From BS750m-G28 sp035527235 (GTDB taxonomy: Archaea > Thermoproteota > Bathyarchaeia > TCS64), in NCBI GenBank assembly GCA_035527235.1, contig DATLAV010000115.1, forward strand, positions 1 through 22,195: 22,195 nt of DNA. Direction: 5' to 3'. Under the pieces are notes generated by a model, which saw only the letters and a list, made by a program, of their open reading frames with translations, was not told the origin of the DNA and made no database searches. Numbering within the stretch: position 1 is the stretch's first letter; every line of letters begins with the position of its first letter. Below, piece after piece: positions 12,612-19,518 of the stretch. Made by a program: the position numbers and the translations under genes.

Positions 12612-14327
12612 ATGAACGCCTCCAAGGCTCTCATGGAGATGCTCAAGGGCTATGAGGTCGAGCACGTGTTCGGCCTCCCCGGGGAGACCACCCTCAACTG
12701 GTACAAGGAGTGGAGGGACTACCCCGAGGTCCGTCACGTCCTCGCCAGAGACGAGCGCAGCGCCGCCTTCATGGCAGACGGATACGCCAAGACCAGCTTC
12801 AAGCCCGGGGTCTGTGAGGGACCCAGCGTCGGGGCCACCCACATGCTCCCGGGCGTTGCGGAGGCTTACAAGGCCTCGGTCCCCATGGTGGTCTTCACGT
12901 CGGACATACCCCTCCACCTGGAGAAGCGGAACATGCTCACCGGCATCGATCAGACAGCACTCTTCACGGGTGTCACCAAGGAGACGATCACCGTCACGGA
13001 GGCCTCAGAGGTCCCCAACGTCATCAGGAGGGCGTTCAGACTCGCCACCACGGGGAAGCCCGGCCCCGTTCACATCAGGCTCCCAATGGACGTCCTCGGG
13101 GCGGAGGTAGATGAGCCCCTCCTCCACGTACAACGCGACTTCATCAAGTATCCAGGGCACAGGCCCACCGCTCAGGACAACAAGGTGATGGAGGCCGTCA
13201 GGCTGCTGGAGGCGGCCGAGCGCCCCGTCATCGTATGCGGTCAGGGAGTCCTCTGGTCCCAGGCCTGGGATGAGGTGCAGACTCTAGCTGAACTCAATGA
13301 CATCCCGGTGGGCACCACGATAAGCGGGAAGGGGAGCATGCCTGAGACCCACCCCCTCAGCATAGGCGTGACGGGGGCGAGGGGCGGGACGACCCTCTCC
13401 AACAGGATCGTCTCTGAGGCCGACGTCATCCTCTACGTGGGTTGCAACACCGACTCGGCTAACACCGACAAGTGGACGATCCCACCCATGGACACCGAGG
13501 CGAGGATCCTTCACTTGGACGTGAGTGAGGCCGAGGTCGGGAACAGCTATCCGACGGATGTCGTCATGATAGGGGACGCGAAGGCGACCCTCAGACGTAT
13601 GATTGAAGTCTCCAAGGCAAGGGAGGGGAGTCAGGAGATACCCAGACTTGAGGCCATCAGGAGGCAGGCCGAGGAATACGCCGCCTACCTCGAAGACCTC
13701 TCCAGATCAGAGGAGAAGCCGGTCCACCCCGTGCGCTTCATCAGCGAGCTGACCCGCGCCCTTCCCGACGAGCACGTGCTCTTGGTCGACGTCGGCGTCA
13801 GCGCCATCTACACCTCCACATTTTTCAAGGTGCCGAGGGCCGGAAGGAGCGTCCTGTTCAACTACGCGATGGGGGCCCTCGGATACGCCCTCCCCGCGTC
13901 GATAGGCGCCCAGTGCGCTAGGCCCGAGAGCTGCGTCGTCACCTTGGTGGGAGATGGCAGCTTCGGATTCACGGCGGCCGAGCTGGAGACTGTGAGCAGG
14001 ATGGGGGGCAACAACAACATCATTCTGTTCAACAACAGCGCCTTCGGCTGGATCAAGGCGGCGGTCAGCTTCAGCCACGGGCCCGAGTACGCCGACTTCG
14101 CTACCAACTTCAAGGAGGTTGACTACCCGAAGATCGCGGAGGGTTTCGGTCTGAAGGCATATCAGGTGAACGGGCCGGCGGAGCTAGGGGCCACCCTGAG
14201 GGAGGCCTTCAGCCTAGATGAGCCCACCTTCATAGAGCTCAAGGTGCAGCCGGAGAACGAGCTTGCCCCACCGGTGCCGTCTTGGATGAGGAAGGCCGAG
14301 AGCCTCGGAGTCAGGCACGTTCGCTGA
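12612..14327 (+). CDS. Thiamine-diphosphate-dependent decarboxylase/synthase family enzyme
   Basis: This 571-residue protein has the three-domain layout of the acetolactate synthase/pyruvate oxidase/decarboxylase superfamily. The N-terminal domain has HVFGLPGETTLNW (18-30) and the cofactor-activating Glu E48 in RDERSAAFMADGYAK. The central Rossmann-like domain begins around 190 (VMEAVRLLEAAERPVIVCGQ). The C-terminal domain has the ThDP/Mg motif GDGS (447-450) ... NNS (474-476). The family makes or breaks carbon-carbon bonds next to a 2-oxo acid carboxylate. No acetolactate synthase small subunit or branched-chain genes are adjacent, so a catabolic 2-oxo-acid decarboxylase or lyase role is as likely as acetolactate synthesis. 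ATG 12612 is chosen because of AGGTGA just upstream. Confidence 0.88.
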   Translation: MNASKALMEMLKGYEVEHVFGLPGETTLNWYKEWRDYPEVRHVLARDERSAAFMADGYAKTSFKPGVCEGPSVGATHMLPGVAEAYKASVPMVVFTSDIPLHLEKRNMLTGIDQTALFTGVTKETITVTEASEVPNVIRRAFRLATTGKPGPVHIRLPMDVLGAEVDEPLLHVQRDFIKYPGHRPTAQDNKVMEAVRLLEAAERPVIVCGQGVLWSQAWDEVQTLAELNDIPVGTTISGKGSMPETHPLSIGVTGARGGTTLSNRIVSEADVILYVGCNTDSANTDKWTIPPMDTEARILHLDVSEAEVGNSYPTDVVMIGDAKATLRRMIEVSKAREGSQEIPRLEAIRRQAEEYAAYLEDLSRSEEKPVHPVRFISELTRALPDEHVLLVDVGVSAIYTSTFFKVPRAGRSVLFNYAMGALGYALPASIGAQCARPESCVVTLVGDGSFGFTAAELETVSRMGGNNNIILFNNSAFGWIKAAVSFSHGPEYADFATNFKEVDYPKIAEGFGLKAYQVNGPAELGATLREAFSLDEPTFIELKVQPENELAPPVPSWMRKAESLGVRHVR

Positions 14328-14396
14328 CGCTCCGCACTCTCCATGTCAATTACATCGCGCACTCAGATTGAAGAAAGGGGAAAATAATGTGTGTCT

Positions 14397-15230
14397 TCAG
14401 CCTTCCTTGGACAGCACCTTATACCAGGTCCTAAGGGAGCGCGCCATCCTGTCCCCGGTGGACTCGTAGAACTCAGGGTAGCCATCGTAGTTGACGGCCT
14501 CCTCCTCAGAGGCGCCCTCAGCGATCAACCTCGCCATCGTGCTCTTGGCGGCCTCGAACCAAGCGAGCTGGGTCCTTATCTCGTCCTTGTCGCAGAGGGG
14601 GCCGTGACCTGGCACGATGGTATCCACGTCCATGCCCAGTATCCTCTTGAACGCCTCGATCCAGTCGTCAGGGCTCGCTGTCGGGTCGCCTGCCCATGGG
14701 AACGTCTTCGCGAAGACGAGGTCCCCCGCGAATAGTGTTCTATCCTCGGGCACGTAGACGATGGATGAGCAGTCCGAGTGGCCGCCTGTGTTGATGACTT
14801 CAACGCCATCCAGTCCGTATCTATCCTTGAATGTTTTCGTGGGTAGCACGATCTTGAGGTCCTCAAAGAGCCAGGCCCTCTCAGGTTGGGTCACCTTGAT
14901 ATCTTCCAGCATCTTCTCCAGGTTGCCGGGGGCCCACTCCGTGCGGAGGCTCTCCTCCATCTTCTCCTTGAGCCTCACGTGGCTGACGATCTCGCAGTCC
15001 TCGAACGCCTGGTTACCGAAGACGTGGTCCCCGTGGACGTGGGTGAGTAGAAGGTGGGTGACAGGCCTGTCCGTGACTGACGGTATGCTGGCACGGAAGC
15101 CCTTCGCTGAGCCCGGGTACTGGGCGTCGACGGCGATGACCCGGTCTTCCAAGACGACTATGCCCACGTTGCTCCCGGTCACACCGTCGCAGTTCGCGTA
15201 GACCCGCTCCGAAACCTTGTCAAGCTCAAT
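14397..15230 (-). CDS. Full-length metallo-beta-lactamase-fold hydrolase
   Basis: Numbered from GTG 15182, this has the complete metal set: HVHGDH (48-53), H135 in NTGGHSDCS, D154 in LFAGD and H193 in VPGHG. It is a paralogue of the shortened protein at 10650-11258. The frame upstream of that GTG reads IELDKVSERVYANCDG, which matches the paralogue's N-terminus (MRLDKISENVYANCEG) residue for residue, so translation very probably begins at ATT 15230 where the paralogue has ATG. That gives 277 residues; GTG 15182 (261 residues) is the conventional alternative but loses the first strand of the fold. The enzyme is likely a hydrolase of a thioester, lactone or similar; the substrate is unknown. Confidence 0.85.
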   Translation of the reverse strand: MELDKVSERVYANCDGVTGSNVGIVVLEDRVIAVDAQYPGSAKGFRASIPSVTDRPVTHLLLTHVHGDHVFGNQAFEDCEIVSHVRLKEKMEESLRTEWAPGNLEKMLEDIKVTQPERAWLFEDLKIVLPTKTFKDRYGLDGVEVINTGGHSDCSSIVYVPEDRTLFAGDLVFAKTFPWAGDPTASPDDWIEAFKRILGMDVDTIVPGHGPLCDKDEIRTQLAWFEAAKSTMARLIAEGASEEEAVNYDGYPEFYESTGDRMARSLRTWYKVLSKEG

Positions 15231-15260
15231 TAGAACACCGGTCTAAATAACCGTCAGGCC

Positions 15261-15270
15261 GTATAAAATC
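15261..15270 (-). promoter_or_regulatory. TATA box of the full-length MBL-fold gene
   Basis: The minus strand reads GATTTTATAC here, about 35 bases before ATT 15230. The position supports a start near 15230, upstream of GTG 15182. Confidence 0.4.
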
Positions 15271-15353
15271 ATTGGGAACGTTCGCCTAATTCCCTCTCTC
15301 ACTTCACCGCATATAGAAAAAGGATAGGGAATCGGGTAGCAGTGTAGTTAACC

Positions 15354-15797
15354 TTAGTATCTCCTGCGGCCACGACCGCCGAAGCGGTCTCTGTCGCGTC
15401 CAAAGCCCCTTGGCTGCTCGAACACTTTGCTCGAGAGGTTGTTGTCGAGGTTTACGTCCTCGAACGGGGCCTCGTCTAAAACTTCGTAACTGCCATAGCG
15501 TCCCAGATTGAGACGCATTGAGCCTCGGAAGAGGTTGATGTAGGCGTCCTTGATGTTGAGTATCGTGTCTTCCTCGATCGCGTCGAGGACATCGTCCCAG
15601 AGGGTCAGGTAGACACTACCGGTTTCATCCGCAACGAGAGCCTCCGCGACCCGGTGGGTGGACATGTCCTTCCTAGACGTGACCTCCCTCACCTCTGTCT
15701 TGGAAATGACTTTGACGACTGTGTAAACTCGCCTAGAGTATGAGGTCAGATCTCCGACCTTAATCATCTCGCCTTCCTTTTCATCGGTCGTTGACAT
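15354..15797 (-). CDS. Crenarchaeal-type single-stranded DNA-binding protein (OB fold)
   Basis: This protein has about 147 residues, with one OB fold from MIKVGDLTSY to about residue 107. It includes the RPA/SSB signature VADETGSVYLTLWDD with W67 and the strand INLFRGSMRLNLGRYGSYEV. The tail is rich in Arg and Gly (RGFGRDRDRFGGRGRRRY). The layout of one OB fold plus a disordered tail is that of the crenarchaeal SSB, although the tail here is basic rather than acidic, which could favour RNA or general nucleic-acid binding. ATG 15797 is preferred over the ORF's earlier ATG 15875, because the extra residues do not look like the family and a TATA box (15841-15847) lies inside them. It is divergent from the Alba gene. 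Confidence 0.85.
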   Translation of the reverse strand: MSTTDEKEGEMIKVGDLTSYSRRVYTVVKVISKTEVREVTSRKDMSTHRVAEALVADETGSVYLTLWDDVLDAIEEDTILNIKDAYINLFRGSMRLNLGRYGSYEVLDEAPFEDVNLDNNLSSKVFEQPRGFGRDRDRFGGRGRRRY

Positions 15798-15840
15798 GTT
15801 GTTCGCACTCAGTTTGCGAGCGAAAAACAGACCGTGGACA

Positions 15841-15847
15841 ATATAAG
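15841..15847 (-). promoter_or_regulatory. TATA box of the SSB gene
   Basis: ATATAAG on the plus strand reads CTTATAT on the minus strand, about 45 bases before ATG 15797. This implies a leader of about 15-20 bases. Confidence 0.45.
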
Positions 15848-15918
15848 GATTGTCATATGCGTATTTCGAAGCCATAGCCCCGAGTCCGACGAAATCTCAA
15901 CACGTTTGCCTCATTTAT

Positions 15919-15931
15919 CCAATTAAATTGG
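15919..15931. repeat. Short inverted repeat between SSB and Alba genes
   Basis: CCAATTAAATTGG is an inverted repeat with 6-base arms and one central base. It lies in the middle of the divergent SSB-Alba intergenic region and could be a regulator site. Confidence 0.35.
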
Positions 15932-15956
15932 ACCTGAAACCGGTTCTCAGCACCTC

Positions 15957-15991
15957 AATTAACCTAAGCTTTAAGTGTTTACGGGTTAATT
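15957..15991 (+). promoter_or_regulatory. Alba promoter with TATA box flanked by 8-base inverted repeat
   Basis: The TATA-like CTTTAAG (15969-15975) lies about 27 bases before ATG 16002. It is flanked by AATTAACC (15957-15964) and its exact reverse complement GGTTAATT (15984-15991), suggesting an operator around the basal promoter. Confidence 0.5.
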
Positions 15992-16001
15992 TTACGTTGG
16001 C

Positions 16002-16277
16002 ATGTCCGACAGAAGCATAGTATACATCGGAAGCAAGCCGGTCATGAACTACTGCCTAGCGGTCATGAGCTCACTGCAGAGCGATGGCGATACGGTAACC
16101 CTCAAGGCGAGGGGTCGCGCCATCAGCACAGCGGTGGACGTGGCCGAGGTAACCAGGAACAGGTTCCTAAATAACCTCGCCGTTGATCACATCGAGATAG
16201 GAACAGAAGAACTCGAGTCAGCGGAAGGACAGATGAGGAACGTGAGTACAATCTCGATCGTGCTCAAGAAGAGCTGA
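16002..16277 (+). CDS. albA: DNA/RNA-binding chromatin protein Alba
   Basis: This 91-residue protein has the usual Alba size and pattern. It opens with SIVYIGSKPVMNYCLAV, in which K12 corresponds to the conserved lysine that contacts nucleic acid and is acetylated in Sulfolobus. Next comes DTVTLKARGRAISTAVDVAE with the arginine-rich face, then NRFLNNLAVDHIEIGTEEL and a C-terminal strand (NVSTISIVLKK). Alba dimers coat double-stranded DNA and also bind RNA, so this is a chromosome-organising protein. The gene stands alone with a strong, possibly regulated promoter and is followed by a hairpin and T-rich terminator. The assignment is essentially certain and strongly supports an archaeal source. 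Confidence 0.97.
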   Translation: MSDRSIVYIGSKPVMNYCLAVMSSLQSDGDTVTLKARGRAISTAVDVAEVTRNRFLNNLAVDHIEIGTEELESAEGQMRNVSTISIVLKKS

Positions 16278-16306
16278 AGAACCTAGTTCCCACCGTAGTT
16301 CATGGA

Positions 16307-16363
16307 GAAGACATGCAGCGTCTTCCCGGAAGAGTCCCCTTTCTTAATTATTATTTTAAATTT
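16307..16363 (+). terminator. Hairpin and T-rich tract after Alba
   Basis: GAAGAC (16307-16312) pairs with GTCTTC (16320-16325) around a 7-base loop. It is followed by an AT-rich stretch with several T runs (about 16336-16363). It lies between Alba and the convergent AlkD-like gene and probably terminates Alba. Confidence 0.4.
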
Positions 16364-16416
16364 TTACACCAAGCCACCTCAATTTAACTTGTCCTAAGAC
16401 AGGATGTGTCCCACGC

Positions 16417-17118
16417 TCATCTAGTCTTGAGCACTCTCTTTTCAGGTGGCAGCTTCTCCGAGGCGTATCTGAGTATGAGAGAGGGGGCCTCCGACCTCCA
16501 ACGTAGGAGGAACTCCCTGACCTCCTCGGGGTGCTCCTTGGAGGCCTCCTTGAGGAGCCATCCCACGCCCTTCTGGACCATGTCGTCGCTGTCCCTCATA
16601 AGGCGGTCGGCGATCGTGAAGGCCTCTTCCAGCATATCACCCTTCCTCGCTATGGGGACGAGTGAGACGGCTGAGGCCCTCCTCCTCCACCTGTTCTCCG
16701 ACTCCGTCCATTCAAGGAGGCGTCTCCACAGGGCGGGGTCAGCCCTCACGGTCTCGGCGATGAGCCATGTGCAGAGACTGTCCGTGTTCGCCCAGTTAGT
16801 GATGTCGTCTACCCAGCCGTCGAAGACATCGAAGTGTTCAGGCGTCAGGTGTCGGGAGAACCTCTTAACGAGCCTTATGCCTACCGAAACCTCATCCATT
16901 ATCCTAGATCTGACGAGCTCGTTAGCAACTTGGATGGTCGCATGCAAGTCCCCCTTGATCCTTGGGTAGAAGTGGTTCGCTATCTCCTTCTCTGCCTGGC
17001 TGGTGAGGCCGTGAGTCTCGATGGGCTCCCGGAAGTATCTCCTCACCTTCACGGCGTGCTCGGGGCTAGCGTTTTCCCTGATCTTGGCCCTGATCTCCTC
17101 GACGAGACCTACGCTCAT
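16417..17118 (-). CDS. AlkD-like DNA alkylation repair glycosylase
   Basis: This 233-residue all-helical protein is built of HEAT-like repeats. It resembles AlkD of Bacillus cereus in length and active-site residues: NWANTDSLCTWLI gives W109 and D113, and GVGWLL gives W187, the same positions as the catalytic Asp and the two cleft tryptophans of AlkD; RRR at 145-147 lies next to the position of its Arg148. AlkD removes positively charged N3- and N7-alkylpurines without flipping the base. ATG 17118 has a TATA-like element about 25 bases upstream. The neighbouring CoA-transferase is on the same strand further upstream but appears unrelated. Confidence 0.9.
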   Translation of the reverse strand: MSVGLVEEIRAKIRENASPEHAVKVRRYFREPIETHGLTSQAEKEIANHFYPRIKGDLHATIQVANELVRSRIMDEVSVGIRLVKRFSRHLTPEHFDVFDGWVDDITNWANTDSLCTWLIAETVRADPALWRRLLEWTESENRWRRRASAVSLVPIARKGDMLEEAFTIADRLMRDSDDMVQKGVGWLLKEASKEHPEEVREFLLRWRSEAPSLILRYASEKLPPEKRVLKTR

Positions 17119-17138
17119 AGGTCTCTCATTGGCTGGGT

Positions 17139-17147
17139 CGTATATGA
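17139..17147 (-). promoter_or_regulatory. TATA box of the AlkD-like gene
   Basis: The minus strand reads CATATACGA near here, about 25 bases before ATG 17118. Confidence 0.4.
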
Positions 17148-17183
17148 GGATGGATACGTTCCTAAGACCATGTCATCGACGGA

Positions 17184-18389
17184 TTAGATGGCTCCTGCGC
17201 GCCTGAGCTCCTCTATCTCCTCCTCCGAATAGCCTGCGAGGGTCCCCAGCACCTCCTCTGTGTGCTCCCCGAGGGTTGGGGGAGGGGTTGTGAGGCTGCA
17301 CGGTGTCCCCGAGAGCTTGAGGGCGGGGCCGATCTGCTTGATGGTCCCGGCCTCGGGGTGCTCCATCTCGGCGAGCATCCCCCTTTGGAGGACTTGGGGG
17401 TCGCTGAAGATCTCGTCCAGGGTGTAGACCGGGGCGCACGGGAAGCCCAGCCCCCTGAGGGCCACCAGCCACTCGTCCCGGGGCCTCCTCTCAAACACCC
17501 CTTGCAGGAGAGGGATCAGGGTGTCCCTGTTCTCGACCCTGTCGTCCGCCGTGGCGTACCTCGGATCGTCCTTGAGCTCACTTAATCCCATGCCATCGCA
17601 GAGCATGCCCCATAGCCTGTCGTTGCCCGCGGCTATGAGGATGCCCTTGCCGTCCCCTGCCACGAAGGCCTGGTAGGGCACGATGCTGGGGTGGGCTGAT
17701 CCGTATTTGGGGGGCGGGGTTCCTGTGGCGAAGTAGTTTCCGGCCATGTAGGTCATCCAGGAGATCGAGCCATCCAGCATCGAGACGTCGAGGTGCTGTC
17801 CGACGCCCGTGGCGTTCCGGGCCTGGAGGGCGGCGAGGATGGCGATGGTCGCGTACATCCCGGCGCCGATGTCGGTGATGGCGACCCCGATGCGGACGGG
17901 GGGGCTGTCTGGCTCCCCTGTGATGCCCATGAGACCGCCCATCCCCTGTATGATGAGGTCGTAGCCGGGCCACTTGGCGTAGGGGCCAGTCTGGCCAAAG
18001 CTGGAGATGCTGCAGTAGATGAGGCGGGGGTTCACCTTCCTCAGGGTCTCGTAGTCGGCTCCCAGCCTCTCGGTGACGCCGGGGCGGAAGTTCTCGAGGA
18101 GGACGTCGCACTTCCCAGCTATCCTGTGCAGCGCCTCCCTAGCCTCCTGCTTCTTGAGGTCGAGGGTGATGCTCTTCTTCCCCCTATTTATGGAGAGGAA
18201 GTAGCTGCTGACGCCGTTGACGTAGGGCGGGTAGGCCCGGGTGTCGTCTCCCCTGCCGGGCATCTCGACCTTGATGATCTCGGCTCCGAGGTCGGAGAGG
18301 GTCATGGAGCAGAAGGGGCCCGCGAGGACCCTACTGAGGTCGAGGACTCTTATCCCTTTGAGGGGGGGATCTGCCTTAGACTTGGACAT
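17184..18389 (-). CDS. Family III CoA-transferase (CaiB/BaiF type)
   Basis: This 401-residue cytosolic protein has the family III CoA-transferase layout. The N-terminal LKGIRVLDLSRVLAGPFC (10-27), SDLGAEIIKVEMPGRGDDTR (32-51) and SINRGKKSITLDLK (66-79) are signature blocks. ENFRPGV (99-105), SSFGQTGPYAKWPGYD (129-144) and GLMGITG (152-158) follow, and the probable catalytic Asp is D173 in ITDIGAGMYA. Such enzymes move CoA between carboxylic acids through an aspartyl anhydride and often serve organic-acid catabolism (formate/oxalate, carnitine, succinate/hydroxy acids). The acid used cannot be inferred. It is followed downstream by the AlkD-like gene and preceded by the ATC-hydrolase-like gene 41 bases away on the same strand. 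Confidence 0.93.
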   Translation of the reverse strand: MSKSKADPPLKGIRVLDLSRVLAGPFCSMTLSDLGAEIIKVEMPGRGDDTRAYPPYVNGVSSYFLSINRGKKSITLDLKKQEAREALHRIAGKCDVLLENFRPGVTERLGADYETLRKVNPRLIYCSISSFGQTGPYAKWPGYDLIIQGMGGLMGITGEPDSPPVRIGVAITDIGAGMYATIAILAALQARNATGVGQHLDVSMLDGSISWMTYMAGNYFATGTPPPKYGSAHPSIVPYQAFVAGDGKGILIAAGNDRLWGMLCDGMGLSELKDDPRYATADDRVENRDTLIPLLQGVFERRPRDEWLVALRGLGFPCAPVYTLDEIFSDPQVLQRGMLAEMEHPEAGTIKQIGPALKLSGTPCSLTTPPPTLGEHTEEVLGTLAGYSEEEIEELRRAGAI

Positions 18390-18430
18390 GATTGACTAAG
18401 GAGTCTGATCCCGTTTTAGATTTTAGGCTG

Positions 18431-18904
18431 TCAGGGTTCATCCAGGTGGATCTTCTCCAGGCATAGCTCCTCGGCTGTTTCCCTGACGACCACAGTCTCC
18501 AGCTTGAGCCTGGGGTCGAAGCGTGCGAGGGTGGCCCTAATGGCGGGGAGGGTGAGGTTGGTACACAGGCCGCCCAAGAAATATCCACAGTCGATGCCGA
18601 CGTCCAGGAAAGCCTCGTAGAATGGGCATCGAGCCACGCGGAATGTGATAGAGGTCTCGTCCCTCCTGTGGACCTCGACCTCGGCACCTGCGTCCTCCAT
18701 GAACGCCCTGTACACCCGTACGCCTGCCTCGAGGGGGGGCGTCCCTACGGGAATCTCCCTCCTGAGCTCACGTTCGATGACGTCGGCCTGGCCCTCGATG
18801 GCCTTCTCCAGCATCTCGATGGTTGGGTCAGTGCCCAGCTCCTTCACTACCTCGATGAAGAATAGGACGAGCAGGGTGTAAGAGCGACGTATACCCTTAT
18901 ACAT
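18431..18904 (-). CDS. Probable L-2-amino-thiazoline-4-carboxylate hydrolase-family protein
   Basis: This 157-residue protein has an N-terminal helical region (YTLLVLFFIEVVKELG, more amphipathic than transmembrane) and a second half with three cysteines: C93 in ARCPFYEAFLDVG, C106 in IDCGYFLGGLC, and C114. The segment CPFYEA...CTN...ATLARFDPRLKLE resembles the ATC-hydrolase (PF14196) family, whose few tested members open thiazoline rings; most, including archaeal ones, are untested. A redox or metal-binding role for the cysteines is an alternative. ATG 18904 is preceded by CTTAAACC about 25 bases upstream. It sits between flavodoxin and CoA-transferase genes on the same strand. Confidence 0.55.
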   Translation of the reverse strand: MYKGIRRSYTLLVLFFIEVVKELGTDPTIEMLEKAIEGQADVIERELRREIPVGTPPLEAGVRVYRAFMEDAGAEVEVHRRDETSITFRVARCPFYEAFLDVGIDCGYFLGGLCTNLTLPAIRATLARFDPRLKLETVVVRETAEELCLEKIHLDEP

Positions 18905-18951
18905 GCGTCAAATACTGAGGTTCGCGGGTTTAAGGGATTTCATGGATAGTG

Positions 18952-19434
18952 TCAGGGAGCTCCTAATGTAGCGAGAGTGTTGACGAAGCCCTCGATCTTC
19001 TCGATCCTTGCGTCGCCTTCTCTCTCCTTGCCGATGAGGCTGAGGGTCGCCACGGGGGCTCTTTCCAAGAGCTCCTCCATGGGCTCGAATACGGACTGTG
19101 GATCGTTGCCGTCTCCGGTGAGGATGAATGCGGCTTCCTTGATGGCGTCTCTGTGCTCGGTGATATACGCCCTCATGGGGCTGGACATGTTGGATGCCCA
19201 GATGGGGGTGCCGAGGACCACCAGATCGTACTTCGCGGGATCTTTTACGGGGGGTAGGAGCTTGGGGAGCGCCTTCCTCGTCGACTCCATGCCGGACTTG
19301 ATCCACCCGATGGGGCCGGACCTCCCCCTCGCTTCCCTGATCTCATCAAGGTCTGCGGAGAGTTTCTCCGCTACCTCCTTCGCGAGCTTCCTCGTTCTGC
19401 CGCTTCTTGAGAAGTAGACTACGAGAGTATTCAT
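18952..19434 (-). CDS. Flavodoxin
   Basis: This 160-residue protein has the flavodoxin fold. The FMN phosphate loop is S9-R-S-G-R-T14 in VVYFSRSGRTRKLA, and the second flavin loop follows YDLVVLGTPIWASNMSSPMR (about 69-88). A third loop lies around FILTGDGNDPQ. Flavodoxins carry electrons at low potential and can substitute for ferredoxin. The extra basic stretch IGWIKSGMESTRKALPK after the first helix is typical of flavodoxin-like NAD(P)H-quinone-type or archaeal members. The gene lies directly upstream of the ATC-hydrolase-like gene but with a separate TATA-like box between them. Confidence 0.88.
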   Translation of the reverse strand: MNTLVVYFSRSGRTRKLAKEVAEKLSADLDEIREARGRSGPIGWIKSGMESTRKALPKLLPPVKDPAKYDLVVLGTPIWASNMSSPMRAYITEHRDAIKEAAFILTGDGNDPQSVFEPMEELLERAPVATLSLIGKEREGDARIEKIEGFVNTLATLGAP

Positions 19435-19518
19435 GTAGAAATTTTTGGTATCTCTGTTGAAAAAGCCTTCTCTACCTGGTTTGGAACCTGATCGTTTCGC
19501 ATGTGAAATTGGGGTGGG

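Noticed and set aside
12612..14327. Specific call as acetolactate synthase (ilvB)
   Set aside because: Only superfamily motifs are visible and there is no small subunit or branched-chain gene nearby, so a specific symbol is not justified.
15798..15875. N-terminal extension of the SSB gene from ATG 15875
   Set aside because: The extra 26 residues do not resemble SSB proteins and contain the likely TATA box of the gene, so ATG 15797 is the better start.
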